Positions 25,635 to 34,872 are shown, numbered from the stretch's first letter. The stretch: 64,000 nt of DNA from Pedobacter psychrophilus (GCF_001652725.1 NZ_LWHJ01000027.1:186001-250000), one strand, 5' to 3'. Notes: generated by a model from the sequence alone, not told the origin. Numbers and translations are program-made.

Positions 25635-26168
25635 ATGAAAAGATCATTTTTAATCATTTTCTTTCTAATTGGCATTTTGAGTTTAGCTAATGCTCAAAAC
25701 CAGAATATCGATTATTTTATTGTAAAGGAAAATCTCTTAAAAAATGAAAAGTTAGCCATAATAGCTACTGATTCTTTAGAAATCCCACTGGAGAGAATTA
25801 ATGGAGTTTTTAATTTTTCTGTTAATGGTTTTAAACAAGAATTAAACTTTCACGATGGAGTCGCAGTTTGTCCGCTGCAAATTGAAAAATCGGCTTTTGT
25901 ATTTTTTAAACATTTAAACGATAGCGGCAGCCATTCCAACCTATACTTCATTTACAAAAAAAACAATGATTTAAATCCAATTAAAATTAGTTGGTATTTA
26001 TTGCTTGCAGTGCCTTTAGGTTTGGTCTTGATAGGTTATATGTTTAGAAAACTAATAGGTTTTGTAATTTTCATCTTGTTAATTCTAGGATATTTTTATT
26101 ACAGTAAAGGTTTGTCAATCCCCACGTTTTTCGAGTCGGTTTTTGATGGGGTAAAAAATATATTTTAG
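25635..26168 (+). CDS. Exported protein with C-terminal membrane segments, function unknown
   Basis: A 177-residue protein with a signal peptide (FLIIFFLIGILSLANAQ), a soluble beta-rich domain of about 95 residues (EIPLERINGVFNFSVNGFKQELNF) and two closely spaced transmembrane helices near the C-terminus (WYLLLAVPLGLVLIGYMF and IGFVIFILLILGYFYY). The family is not recognised. It abuts the convergent corA gene end to end. It looks like a small inner-membrane-tethered periplasmic protein. Confidence 0.75.
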   Translation: MKRSFLIIFFLIGILSLANAQNQNIDYFIVKENLLKNEKLAIIATDSLEIPLERINGVFNFSVNGFKQELNFHDGVAVCPLQIEKSAFVFFKHLNDSGSHSNLYFIYKKNNDLNPIKISWYLLLAVPLGLVLIGYMFRKLIGFVIFILLILGYFYYSKGLSIPTFFESVFDGVKNIF

Positions 26169-27122
26169 CTATAGCCAATTTTTCTTCTTAAAATAAACCA
26201 GGGTTCCTAAAGAAGATAAAATCATCAATAAAATCGCAATTAAATAACCATATCTCCATTCTAACTCTGGCATTTCTCTAAAATTCATCCCGTAAATACT
26301 TGCAATTAATGTTGGAGGCATAAAAGCCACGGTAGCTACTGTAAAAATTTTTATAATCCTATTTTGATCTATATTTATTAAACCTAAAAAAGTATCCTGC
26401 AAATACTCTAGCCTTTCAAAAGCAAATTTATTATGTTCTAAAAGTGAGCTGATATCTTTTATCATGATTTTTAAAACACTCATATATTTAGGAGGAAAAA
26501 CCGATGATTTTATTAAAGAAGATAATAACCTTTGTTTATCAATGATGTTTTCACGTAACATCATGTTGTCATTTTGAAGAGAAGAAATCTTTAATAAATC
26601 ATCTTCATCTACTCGCTCCTTTGTTGTTCTTAAACTCTTATTTAACTCTGCAATTTCTTTAGCAATGTTTTCAATTAAATCTGCATCCTGATCAATACAG
26701 GTTTCTAAAATGGTAGATAGTATTTGATATCCATTTATGTATAAAGTTGGATTGGCTTTTATTTTTTTAACAGCTTCTTCAAAAGTTTTTAAGTCAGCGT
26801 CCCGGTATGAGAACATAATTCCTTTTTCTAAAATGATAGAAACAGGATAATAGTCAAATGTATTTTCTTTAACGGATAAAAAGTTAGAATTAATGATGAT
26901 CTCATTATCCATTTCGCTAAAGCGTGATGAACTTTCAATCTCTTGCGATTCTTCTTCAGATGAATATTTTATATCAAAATAACTTTCTATAGTTGATTTT
27001 TCCTCAACGGTAGGATTTTGTAAATCAATCCAAACCATGTCCTCAATAGGTATTTCTTTCAAAATCTCTACATCAGATTCTTTGGCTAATCGGGTATTTT
27101 TCTTGTAATAAATTCTCAGCAT
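26169..27122 (-). CDS. corA: CorA family magnesium/cobalt transporter
   Basis: A 317-residue CorA/Mrs2-type channel. A long cytoplasmic helical region (residues about 150-255) is followed by two transmembrane helices; the first ends in the selectivity signature YGMNF (SIYGMNFREMPELEW), and the protein ends with the basic YFKKKNWL. It forms a homopentameric Mg2+ channel in the inner membrane. It is divergent from the radical SAM gene with only 37 bp between them and converges on the unknown exported protein gene. Confidence 0.94.
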   Translation of the reverse strand: MLRIYYKKNTRLAKESDVEILKEIPIEDMVWIDLQNPTVEEKSTIESYFDIKYSSEEESQEIESSSRFSEMDNEIIINSNFLSVKENTFDYYPVSIILEKGIMFSYRDADLKTFEEAVKKIKANPTLYINGYQILSTILETCIDQDADLIENIAKEIAELNKSLRTTKERVDEDDLLKISSLQNDNMMLRENIIDKQRLLSSLIKSSVFPPKYMSVLKIMIKDISSLLEHNKFAFERLEYLQDTFLGLINIDQNRIIKIFTVATVAFMPPTLIASIYGMNFREMPELEWRYGYLIAILLMILSSLGTLVYFKKKNWL

Positions 27123-27154
27123 CTCACCTCAATTTTAGATTGATTATCAATTCG

Positions 27155-27162
27155 TATCTTTG
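27155..27162 (+). promoter_or_regulatory. -7 box for radical SAM gene
   Basis: TATCTTTG matches TAnnTTTG, with TTG at 27140-27142 upstream. It overlaps the first possible TTG start at 27160, so translation must begin further downstream. Confidence 0.55.
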
Positions 27163-27180
27163 CAAAAATATCATTTGACA

Positions 27181-28137
27181 TTGGAAAAAGCATTAGCCTT
27201 CGGCGAAAAGAATTATAATTATTATAGTGCCTACTTAAAAAACAAGTATAAAGTTAAAAGAGTATACAAAGTTATTGTAGATGGCGGCTTTACTTGCCCA
27301 AATCGTGATGGCTCTAAAGGCTATGGCGGCTGCACATATTGTAATGTAGATTCTTTTACACCAACTTCACGCACCATGAATTCTATGAAAGAACAAATAG
27401 AATTTGGGATGGAAAGGGCTTGGAAACATTACAAAGCAGAAAAATTCATTATCTATTTTCAACCAAATACCAATACTTATGCGCCAGCTCATTATTTAAA
27501 AATGATGTATGATGAAGCTTTAAGTGTTGATATGACTAATGTTGTTGGCTTATCTGTGGGCACCAGACCAGATTGTATTGATGCAGAAAAAATAGCTTTA
27601 TTAGAAAGTTATACGGATAGGGTAGATGTAGATTTAGAAATGGGCATGGAATCTATTTATAACCAAACGCTTTCTCAAATCAATAGAGGTTGTTCTCATG
27701 ATGAATTTGTTGATGTAATGGGTTTGTTAACAAATTCTAAACTAGATATTTGTGTACATACAATTTTTGGTTTGCCCGGAGAAACAAAAGAAATGATGTT
27801 GGCTTACGCCGATGAAATTAACCGTTTTCCTCAAATCAGCTTTGTAAAATTTCATCATTTACACATTGTAGAAGGTTCTATAATGGGCGTTAAATATAAA
27901 AAAGAACCTTTCAAATTGTTCTCTTTACAAGAATACGCCGATTTTCTTTGCGAGCTTTTACCTTTAGTTCGGCCTGATGTAGTTATTCAACGTCTTTTTG
28001 GAATTTCTGATTTAGAAATGCTAATCGCACCAAAATGGGGTTTAAGAAAATCTGAAATACAAACTTTTATAGATAATGAAATTGAAAGAAAAGGTATTGT
28101 GCAAGGGAGTTTATATAAAAGTTTATTAGTTCATTAG
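27181..28137 (+). CDS. TIGR01212 family radical SAM protein (YhcC-like)
   Basis: A radical SAM protein of about 318 residues. The cluster ligands are in FTCPNRDGSKGYGGCTYCNV, with the wide first spacing typical of the TIGR01212/YhcC group. Later marks are VGLSVGTRPDCI, LEMGMESIYNQTL and HTIFGLPGETKEM. No ATG is available in the N-terminal region. TTG codons at 27160, 27175 and 27181 are possible; the first overlaps the -7 box, so 27181 (or 27175) is chosen and homologs likewise begin near LEKALAFGEKNYN. The reaction is unknown; an RNA- or protein-modifying role is often assumed. Confidence 0.88.
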   Translation: MEKALAFGEKNYNYYSAYLKNKYKVKRVYKVIVDGGFTCPNRDGSKGYGGCTYCNVDSFTPTSRTMNSMKEQIEFGMERAWKHYKAEKFIIYFQPNTNTYAPAHYLKMMYDEALSVDMTNVVGLSVGTRPDCIDAEKIALLESYTDRVDVDLEMGMESIYNQTLSQINRGCSHDEFVDVMGLLTNSKLDICVHTIFGLPGETKEMMLAYADEINRFPQISFVKFHHLHIVEGSIMGVKYKKEPFKLFSLQEYADFLCELLPLVRPDVVIQRLFGISDLEMLIAPKWGLRKSEIQTFIDNEIERKGIVQGSLYKSLLVH

Positions 28138-28500
28138 TTTCAAAAGGCAATTTCATTAAATTACGGCATTTCATCACCTCGAGGAACGAGAGGTCGCACA
28201 AGCAAAGTCTGGATTAAGCTATTGCCACCTAATTGTGAAGTATCTCTTAACGTCAACATAACGTAAAGCATATTATTGAAAATGCGCAAATTGATAGTTC
28301 TGCCATTGAAGTAGCGTAAATTAATTTAGAACTGGATTTTTTGAGAATTGAATTTATCATTTTGTGTTAAACTAAATTTTTCTATTCCTATACATCAAAA
28401 AAAATATTCCACCACGATTAAAAATCAGTAAAAACACTTACATAAAAAAAATGTATTAATCGCAAATTTGTATAGCAGTTTACCACAAACTATACAAATC
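28138..28500. other. Gene-free region with repeat B copy and leader of secreted protein
   Basis: This 363-bp stretch contains a family B repeat (28163-28263) and AT-rich sequence. A TTG-started extension from 28468 is unlikely because a normal signal peptide begins at the ATG at 28501. Nothing else is recognised. Confidence 0.6.
28163..28263. repeat. Dispersed repeat family B, copy 2
   Basis: The unit carries GAGGAACGAGAGGTCGC, AGTCTGGATTAAGC and AATTGTGAAGTATCTCTTAA. These elements match the pattern of widespread Bacteroidota intergenic repeats in which GAGGAACGAGA-like and GTGAG.ATCTC parts are arranged as an inverted repeat. No reading frame. Confidence 0.6.
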
Positions 28501-30279
28501 ATGAAAAAAATTGCATTTATTTTAATCGCTGTATTTCATTTAGGTTTTGCTTTTGCACAAGAAAAGGAACCTGATAAAGAAAAGAAAAAGTTTAAACTTA
28601 AAATGCCCGAATTAAGAATTGGCGAAAAACTAGGAAATTTAGCAGGCAATTTAATGACGGGTAAGGCCAAAGAATTAAATGTTGCAATTGCAAAATTTAA
28701 TATCGTTTCTGGAATATATCCGCCAGAAATTAAAACATCAGAATCAAAATATTATCCAGATGGAACAATAGAAGGAGATTATATGGTTTCTGTAACTTTT
28801 TTTAAAGCTGAGGGATTAGGATTATTAGAAATTGATGGTACTGTAACTTGTGATGGTAAAGAGATGAAGTACGTAGGCTTAGGCTCTTATCTTACTTCTT
28901 TTCCATATGCTTTTACTACACCAAAAACTATAAATATTAAAACTGTTTCTGGTGATGAAGCAAACTTTGCTTTAAAACCAATAAATCATGTAGAGATCGT
29001 TTCTGTTAATGGAGATAAATCATTACCGATTTTAGATTTAGCAGAAGATATAAAGTTAACCTACAAAAATCCGCCAGGTTCCGCGGGCTCCAAAATCAGA
29101 GTTTCATTAATAACAGATGTAGTAGGAGCTAGAGCATTAAACCACTTTGCTAGTTTTGATGCTGGTAAAGATGGAGAAGTTACAGTCACTATTCCAAAAG
29201 AGTCATTAAGTAATCCAGAAATTTCTGGAAGTGTAAAAGGTGTAGGTAATTTTAATAAAGGTGAAAATTTTTTGATTATTGAACGAGAGTTCAAAACAGA
29301 AAGAGATAAATTAGATTCTTCTCAAAAATTAGGAAAATTAAAAACTGCAGAAATCACAGCGGTGTCTTATGCATCTATACCTGTCGTTGTTAAAGGTAAA
29401 CAAGAAGAGAGCGTATATGCATCAATTAAAGTAAGTGAAAAATTCACAAACGGAATTGGTTATAGTTTTTATAAGCCAAATGCAAATAACGGCATTCCTT
29501 TTTCAAGTGGGTCAAAATTTGGATTAACATCGTTTACCTTACAAGGCAGTACTTACAAGAAAGACGTTTCAACATCTGAGAAAGAAGGCTATGAATCTAA
29601 TGCAAGATATGGATACGTTAAAACCAGAACAATAACAACCACAACAACAACCTATCAATTCCCACAGCTAACAAATACTCAATGGCAAACGGTGATGGAT
29701 AGGGTTTATAATGGATTAGTTAAATTCATGAAAGCAGAATATAAGATAGATTTTGTGCCAGTCGAAAAAATGACTAGTAATCCAAATTATGCTACTTTAT
29801 TTCCAGCAGCTTCTAGTAATACATCTAGCTTTATAAATACAAATTACAAAGGTACTCAACGTACCACTCCTAAATCTATAGGTGAAATTGTAGGAAGTAT
29901 TAGTGAAAACTACACTACAGACAATATTATGGGAAATTTAATGAAAGAAACCGATGTGGATGGATTAGTAAATATGCATCTTAGTTTTCAAGTTGCTGGT
30001 AATAGTGAGGGAAAGGTAATTTTGATTCCATCACTTTCAATAAATATTATAGGGAGAGATGAAACCAATAATAATAAGCAAGGAACTTATGCTGGCGGTT
30101 ATATTGTTAAAACAACTGGCAATTCTTTTAATGGTGATTTGGTTAAGACAAACCCAAATGCTTTGGCACAAGCTTGTTCTACAGATGAAATGATAGCAGG
30201 TTTAATAGAAGGAATTAAAAATCTTCGTTCTAAAGAGATAGCATTGGGATACGATAAAATTTGGAATATTGGTAAGTAA
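28501..30279 (+). CDS. Large secreted protein of unknown function
   Basis: A 592-residue protein starting at ATG 28501 with a clear signal peptide (MKKIAFILIAVFHLGFAFAQ). A Lys-rich linker (KEPDKEKKKFKLKMPEL) follows, then mixed alpha/beta segments. A Thr run (RTITTTTTTYQF) lies about two-thirds along. The C-terminal third (MKETDVDGLVNMHLSFQV, GKVILIPSLSINIIGRDE) looks like a separate beta-rich domain. No catalytic motif and no T9SS C-terminal domain were recognised. It is a single-gene unit between gaps. It is probably periplasmic or surface exposed; the family is not recognised. Confidence 0.8.
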   Translation: MKKIAFILIAVFHLGFAFAQEKEPDKEKKKFKLKMPELRIGEKLGNLAGNLMTGKAKELNVAIAKFNIVSGIYPPEIKTSESKYYPDGTIEGDYMVSVTFFKAEGLGLLEIDGTVTCDGKEMKYVGLGSYLTSFPYAFTTPKTINIKTVSGDEANFALKPINHVEIVSVNGDKSLPILDLAEDIKLTYKNPPGSAGSKIRVSLITDVVGARALNHFASFDAGKDGEVTVTIPKESLSNPEISGSVKGVGNFNKGENFLIIEREFKTERDKLDSSQKLGKLKTAEITAVSYASIPVVVKGKQEESVYASIKVSEKFTNGIGYSFYKPNANNGIPFSSGSKFGLTSFTLQGSTYKKDVSTSEKEGYESNARYGYVKTRTITTTTTTYQFPQLTNTQWQTVMDRVYNGLVKFMKAEYKIDFVPVEKMTSNPNYATLFPAASSNTSSFINTNYKGTQRTTPKSIGEIVGSISENYTTDNIMGNLMKETDVDGLVNMHLSFQVAGNSEGKVILIPSLSINIIGRDETNNNKQGTYAGGYIVKTTGNSFNGDLVKTNPNALAQACSTDEMIAGLIEGIKNLRSKEIALGYDKIWNIGK

Positions 30280-30408
30280 TTTATGGTTAAATTTTTTTTA
30301 GTCAGAATTATTTAAGGAGAATCTAATCAATCTATAGTAGAAAAAGTTCATTGGTAAATCACTAATGAACTATAATATAAATTAAGACTATCGAACTAAT
30401 AATCTGAC

Positions 30409-30879
30409 TTATTTATAAACGCCAAACATTTCATCCACAGCTTTTACCCTGTAATCAAAAATTTCCTGGGTTTGTTTTGCAACGATAATTGAATTTGCTA
30501 ATTGGCCAATAATCCCAAACGGAATTCCATATGTTAATTTATCAGTCATTAAAACACCTCCATCAATTTCTTCAAAATGGTGTTCGTGGTGCCAAAATTT
30601 AAAAGGACCAAAACGCTGTTCATCAATAAAATATTTTCTGTCCTTAACGGTAGTTATCTCGGTCATCCAATCCATCTTAATCCCTAATAAAGGTGAAACT
30701 TTATAGGTAATGATCATTCCTTCATACATTTTTGTTTGTGCTGTATAATCTGAAGTCACCACAAACGACATACTTTTTGGGGTAATCTTAGATAAATTTA
30801 ATGGTGAAGAGAAAAAATCCCAGGCTTTTTCTAAAGAGATAGGAATTTTTTGGGTGTAGTGTAAAGTGTAGGTTTTCAT
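30409..30879 (-). CDS. SRPBCC family ligand-binding protein
   Basis: A 156-residue START/SRPBCC-fold protein beginning at ATG 30879 (MKTYTLHYTQKIPISLEKAWDFFSSP). The GTG two codons earlier is less likely. The pattern LSKITPKSMSF, PFKFWHHEHHFEEIDGGVLMTDKLTYG and a long C-terminal helix resembles the domain found next to SulA/YfcH-like epimerases. It could bind a hydrophobic ligand. It shares the HEHHF motif and layout with the protein at 61016-61492, so the two may be paralogs. It is transcribed alone, downstream of cbpA/cbpM. Confidence 0.88.
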   Translation of the reverse strand: MKTYTLHYTQKIPISLEKAWDFFSSPLNLSKITPKSMSFVVTSDYTAQTKMYEGMIITYKVSPLLGIKMDWMTEITTVKDRKYFIDEQRFGPFKFWHHEHHFEEIDGGVLMTDKLTYGIPFGIIGQLANSIIVAKQTQEIFDYRVKAVDEMFGVYK

Positions 30880-30953
30880 ATTCACTTAACATTAGAAAGA
30901 TACTATTGTTTAAAACATCATTCAATTCATTGACGTTTGTAAAAATGCTTTTT

Positions 30954-31250
30954 TTATTCATGCTCATAAATTCTTAATCTACTTTTCAAAGTTTTCATTT
31001 CCTTCTGCATATCTTCAAATCTGTTTAGAAGATGAAAAATAGTATCAATGCCAGCGGCGTTAATGTTTAAATCCTGATGTAAACGAAGCATTTTTTCTAA
31101 AGGTGAAATCAAGTCTTCATGTATAAATGGAGCCTCTTCAATTTGGATAATTTTTATCAATCCATTATCATCTAAATCTTGAATCAAAGACATTTCTACT
31201 TTATAATAGGTGCACAAAGTAGCTACTGGGATAAAGTTTTCTTTTGTCAT
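30954..31250 (-). CDS. cbpM: Chaperone modulator CbpM
   Basis: A 98-residue small MerR-related helical protein of the CbpM type, which binds the J-domain of CbpA and inhibits its co-chaperone and DNA-binding functions. The order FIPVATLCTYYKVEMSLIQDLDDNGLI, HEDLISPLEKMLRLHQDLNINAAGIDTI and a C-terminal coiled-coil (MQKEMKTLKSRLRIYEHE) fits. The gene overlaps the DnaJ-like gene by four bases, as in the E. coli cbpA-cbpM pair, and this context makes the call strong. Confidence 0.9.
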   Translation of the reverse strand: MTKENFIPVATLCTYYKVEMSLIQDLDDNGLIKIIQIEEAPFIHEDLISPLEKMLRLHQDLNINAAGIDTIFHLLNRFEDMQKEMKTLKSRLRIYEHE

Positions 31251-32158
31251 GATGTTCTAAGTTTAGAAAGTTGTACAAATAAATCTTTTTCTTGATCAGT
31301 TAAATCTTTTGGTAATACGATTTGATAGGTAAGATATAAATCGCCAAACTCATCATCTTTTTTATAGACTGGAAATCCTTTTCCTTTTAATTTGACTTTT
31401 ACTCCGTTTTGTGTTTCTGGCGCAACCTTCAATTTAACTTGTCCACTCATAGTGTCAATTGTTATATCGCCACCTAATAATGCGGTATATAAATCAATAT
31501 CTATTGTTTTGTAAAGGTTTTTACCGTCTCTTACAAACAAAGTATCATTTGTAATATTAAACTTGATGTTTAAATCACCTTTGGGGCCACCATTCACGCC
31601 ATCAGCACCGTAACCTTTTATTTTTATTTCTTGACCATCTGTAACTCCAGCTGGTATCGTAAGCCTGATGTTTTTTCTATTTACAGTTAAGGTACGTTTG
31701 TCGGTTTTGTAAACTTCAGAAAGGTTTAATTTTAATTCTGCGTTAAAATCCTGACCTCTAAATTTCGATTGATTACCTCTTCTACCACCGCCACCAAACA
31801 TAGAACCGAAGAAATCAGAAAAATCTGAATCTTCATTTCCGCCACCTTGATAGCTTTGCCCAAACGGATTCTGTTGTTGGTTTCTACTTCCACCGTAGTT
31901 TTGTTGTCTACTTTGTTGATCATATTGATCTGCATGTTTCCAATCTTTACCGTACTTATCATATTTCTTTCGATTTTCTGGATTGCTTAAAACTTCATTA
32001 GCCTCGTTAACCTCTTTAAACTTAACTTCAGCTTGCTTATCATTTGGGTTTACATCTGGATGAAACTTGCGAGCCATTTTACGATAAGCCTTTTTAATAT
32101 CTGCTTCGGTAGCTGATTTATCGATTCCTAAAATTTTATAATAGTCTATGAATTCCAT
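31247..32158 (-). CDS. cbpA: DnaJ-type co-chaperone CbpA
   Basis: A 303-residue J-protein without the zinc-finger domain. It has a J-domain (YKILGIDKSATEADIKKAYRK) with HPD at residues 33-35, a Gly/Gln/Asn-rich linker (about 85-130), and two beta-sandwich substrate-binding domains (LTIPAGVTDGQEIKIKGYG, LKGKGFPVYKK). This layout is that of CbpA/DnaJ class II, not canonical DnaJ. It stimulates DnaK ATPase. It is cotranscribed with its modulator cbpM, which overlaps by four bases. The 230-bp upstream region holds the likely promoter. Confidence 0.93.
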   Translation of the reverse strand: MEFIDYYKILGIDKSATEADIKKAYRKMARKFHPDVNPNDKQAEVKFKEVNEANEVLSNPENRKKYDKYGKDWKHADQYDQQSRQQNYGGSRNQQQNPFGQSYQGGGNEDSDFSDFFGSMFGGGGRRGNQSKFRGQDFNAELKLNLSEVYKTDKRTLTVNRKNIRLTIPAGVTDGQEIKIKGYGADGVNGGPKGDLNIKFNITNDTLFVRDGKNLYKTIDIDLYTALLGGDITIDTMSGQVKLKVAPETQNGVKVKLKGKGFPVYKKDDEFGDLYLTYQIVLPKDLTDQEKDLFVQLSKLRTS

Positions 32159-32354
32159 TTATTTGTGAAGAGTTAATTTGAAATGGTTCGATCTTATAAT
32201 CAAGCCATTATTATACCAATAAGTTGTATGATTATTAATTAGTTGATAAAAAAAATAGCTTGTTAGTTAGTTAAAATCAAAATAATAATAATTCATTTTA
32301 AAAATCCGACCGTTGACGGATATATCTTTTTTTGGAATCACTTTTGCCCAAACT

Positions 32355-32379
32355 AAAAAAGGATGAAACTTCCATCCTT
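32355..32379 (-). terminator. Terminator after kdsB
   Basis: On the minus strand AAGGATG-GAAGTTT-CATCCTT forms a 7-bp stem followed by a T-run. It ends just downstream of the kdsB stop and stops read-through toward cbpA. Confidence 0.8.
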
Positions 32380-32391
32380 AAATCAAAAAAA

Positions 32392-33132
32392 TTACTTTCT
32401 CAAACTTTCTAAAACCTTCGCTACATCTTCAGGAACATCAATAGCTAAGCTTTCGTTTTTAGTAATTGCAACTTTAATTTTATAACCATTTTCAATCCAA
32501 CGCAATTGTTCTAACTGCTCAGAAAGTTCTAGATTTCCTAATTTTAATTTTGAGACAATACCTAAAGTGGTGGTTCTATAGCCATAAATACCAATATGCT
32601 TATAAAAAACATGAGTATTTAAAAATTCTTCTGCTGCTACGTTTTTGATAAAAGGAATTACCTGACGACTAAAATAAATAGCTTCAGAATTTTTATTGAT
32701 AATTACTTTTGGGGTATTCTGATTAAATAGTTCTTTATTAGATTCGATTTTCTTTACCAAAGTTGCCAACTCGGTAGAAATATCGTTAAAACAATTGGCC
32801 AAAAGGTTAATTTGCTTCGGATCAATTAGAGGTTCATCGCCTTGTATATTAATAATGGCATCAAAACCAATCATTTTTTTACAAACCTCAGCGCAACGGT
32901 CGGTGCCACTTCTGTGGTTTGGGGAAGTCATGATTACATTTCCCTTAAATGCTTTTACGGCATTATAAATTCGTTCATCATCTGTAGCTACTACAACATC
33001 TGCTAAAGAAGAAGCTTTTTTTGCTTGCTCGTAAACCCTTTGTACCATGCTTTTTCCAGCAAGATCAATTAAGGGTTTGCCAGGAAAGCGGGTAGAATCA
33101 TATCTTGCAGGGATAATTCCCAGTATTTTCAT
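32392..33132 (-). CDS. kdsB: 3-deoxy-manno-octulosonate cytidylyltransferase
   Basis: A 246-residue CMP-Kdo synthetase. It starts MKILGIIPARYDSTRFPGKPL, the nucleotide-binding signature of KdsB, and has VVVATDDERIYNAV, TSPNHRSGTDRCAEV and IINIQGDEPLIDP. It activates Kdo with CTP for lipopolysaccharide inner-core assembly in the cytoplasm, as expected for a Gram-negative with outer membrane. It follows a deoxynucleoside kinase gene with a 9-bp gap and is ended by a terminator. Confidence 0.96.
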   Translation of the reverse strand: MKILGIIPARYDSTRFPGKPLIDLAGKSMVQRVYEQAKKASSLADVVVATDDERIYNAVKAFKGNVIMTSPNHRSGTDRCAEVCKKMIGFDAIINIQGDEPLIDPKQINLLANCFNDISTELATLVKKIESNKELFNQNTPKVIINKNSEAIYFSRQVIPFIKNVAAEEFLNTHVFYKHIGIYGYRTTTLGIVSKLKLGNLELSEQLEQLRWIENGYKIKVAITKNESLAIDVPEDVAKVLESLRK

Positions 33133-33141
33133 TCTTTTATT

Positions 33142-33756
33142 TTAAAACAATCCGTTTATTTCTCTTTCGATACTATCGATAACAAAACCTAAATCTTCAG
33201 GATTATTGGCGAAATCTAATTTGTCCTTATCTAAAATTAGCAGCTTTCCTTCCTTATATCCTTTAATCCATTTGGTATATTTTTCGTTTAATTTTTGGAG
33301 GTAATCAATCCTGATTCCGGCTTCATATTCTCTACCTCTGCGTTGGATATTCTCTACCAAAGTAGGAACGGATGCCTTTAAATAAATCAGTAAGTGTGGT
33401 GGATTGATATAAGAAGTGATATTTTCAAAAATTGCTCTGTAGTTATCGTGGTCACGGGTGGTCATCAATCCCATTTCATGAAGATTTTCTGCAAAAATAT
33501 GTGCATCTTCATAAATTGTACGATCTTGGATAATGTCTTTTTCACCGCTTTGTATTTCTCTTATTTGCTGAAAGCGACTGTTTAAAAAATAAATTTGGAG
33601 ATTAAAGCTCCATCTTTTCATATCGCTGTAAAAATCTTCTAAATAAGGATTTTGGTCAACAGATTCATACATGGCTTCCCATCCATAATTCTTAGCTAAT
33701 AATTCGGTAAGTGTTGTTTTTCCGGCTCCTATATTTCCTACAATTGCTATATGCAT
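33142..33756 (-). CDS. Deoxynucleoside kinase
   Basis: A 204-residue P-loop kinase of the dCK/dGK type. Walker A is GNIGAGKTT (residues 7-15). Also seen are YESVDQNPYLEDFY, the DRTIYEDAHIFAENL region with the ERS-like catalytic DRT, and the lid RRGREYEAGI. It phosphorylates deoxynucleosides for salvage; the base preference cannot be read off. It is common in Bacteroidota. It is adjacent to kdsB (9-bp gap), which seems to reflect shared transcription rather than pathway. Confidence 0.93.
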   Translation of the reverse strand: MHIAIVGNIGAGKTTLTELLAKNYGWEAMYESVDQNPYLEDFYSDMKRWSFNLQIYFLNSRFQQIREIQSGEKDIIQDRTIYEDAHIFAENLHEMGLMTTRDHDNYRAIFENITSYINPPHLLIYLKASVPTLVENIQRRGREYEAGIRIDYLQKLNEKYTKWIKGYKEGKLLILDKDKLDFANNPEDLGFVIDSIEREINGLF

Positions 33757-33835
33757 AATCTTTAAAAGTAATAAGTAATGAGTATAAAGTTTTTAAGGGT
33801 AAAATAAAAACTTTGTGATTTTTTAAATCTAATTA

Positions 33836-34831
33836 TTAAAAAGATTTAAAGCCAATTATTTCTCTAACTTCTTTAATTGTTTTTGATGCGCTCTCCCTCG
33901 CTTTTATTGCGCCGTGTTTTGCTACCTGTCTTAACAATTTACTATCCTTTGATATATCCTCTATCTTTTCTCTAATAGGTTGTGTGGCAATAATCATATC
34001 CTCTGCCAAAGCTTTCTTAAAATCGCCATATCTAATTTGGCATTTATTGTAAAGCTCATCAAAATGTATTAATGTATCTGTAGAAGAAACAACTTTCATC
34101 AAATCAAATAGATTTTGAATTTCTTGAGGTTTGGTTTGATTGTCTTTAGTGGGTCCAGCATCAGTAACTGCTCTCATTACTTTTTTTCTGATGATTTCAG
34201 GCGAATCGGATAGGTAAACGGCGTTCATCTCACCTTCAGATTTTCCCATTTTACCTTTACCATCCAAACCAGGAATTTTAATCAATTCGTTAGCATAATT
34301 AAACGCAAAAGGTTCTTTAAAATAATCGGTTTTATATAGATGATTAAAACGATTGCCAAATGTACGGCTCATCTCTAAGTGTTGCTCTTGATCTTTCCCA
34401 ACGGGCACTTTTGTAGCTTGATGGATTAAAATATCCGCAGCCATTAATACTGGGTAAGTTAATAAACCTGCATTCACATTATCAGGGTTCGACCTGATTT
34501 TATCTTTAAAAGATGCGCTACGTTCTAATTCGCCAACGTAGGCATTCATATTCATATATAAATAAAGTTCTGCAATTTCTGGTACATCAGATTGAATGTA
34601 TAATGTGGTTTTTTCTGGGTCTAAACCCGCTGCCAAATACTCTACTAAAACCTGTTTGATGTTTCCATGTAAATCTTGAGGAGTTGGATGCGTAGTTAAT
34701 GAATGATAATCTGCTATAAAAAAAAAGCAGTTGTATTCATTTTGCATTTTTACAAAATTGCTTACTGCCCCATAGTAATTTCCTAAGTGTAATTTTCCGG
34801 TACTCCTAATTCCGCTAACAACAGTTTCCAT
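33836..34831 (-). CDS. trpS: Tryptophan--tRNA ligase
   Basis: A 331-residue class I tryptophanyl-tRNA synthetase. The start chosen is ATG 34831 (METVVSGIRSTGKLHLGNYYGA), the normal TrpRS N-terminus; a longer reading to 34918 has no signs of use. The HIGH-like motif is TGKLHLGNY and the KMSKS-like motif is KMGKSEG. The anticodon-binding helical region ends at EVREIIGFKSF. It charges tRNA-Trp with tryptophan. It is divergent from the acyltransferase gene, with 41 bp between the two starts. Confidence 0.97.
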   Translation of the reverse strand: METVVSGIRSTGKLHLGNYYGAVSNFVKMQNEYNCFFFIADYHSLTTHPTPQDLHGNIKQVLVEYLAAGLDPEKTTLYIQSDVPEIAELYLYMNMNAYVGELERSASFKDKIRSNPDNVNAGLLTYPVLMAADILIHQATKVPVGKDQEQHLEMSRTFGNRFNHLYKTDYFKEPFAFNYANELIKIPGLDGKGKMGKSEGEMNAVYLSDSPEIIRKKVMRAVTDAGPTKDNQTKPQEIQNLFDLMKVVSSTDTLIHFDELYNKCQIRYGDFKKALAEDMIIATQPIREKIEDISKDSKLLRQVAKHGAIKARESASKTIKEVREIIGFKSF

Positions 34832-34857
34832 AATGTGGCGAAAGTACAGAAAATTTC

Positions 34858-34865
34858 TATTTTTG
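34858..34865 (+). promoter_or_regulatory. Possible -7 box of acyltransferase gene
   Basis: TATTTTTG fits TAnnTTTG and ends seven bases before the ATG at 34873. No clear -33 box, and the leader would be almost absent, so the call is weak. Confidence 0.35.
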
Positions 34866-34872
34866 ATTGAAG

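Noticed and set aside
28468-28500. TTG-started extension of the secreted protein
   Set aside because: A normal signal peptide begins at the ATG at 28501 and the extension has no hydrophobic or conserved character.
33787-33820. AAAGTTTTT/AAAAACTTT hairpin after trpS as terminator
   Set aside because: The stem is AT-only and followed by no clear T-run on the minus strand, so it was not called.
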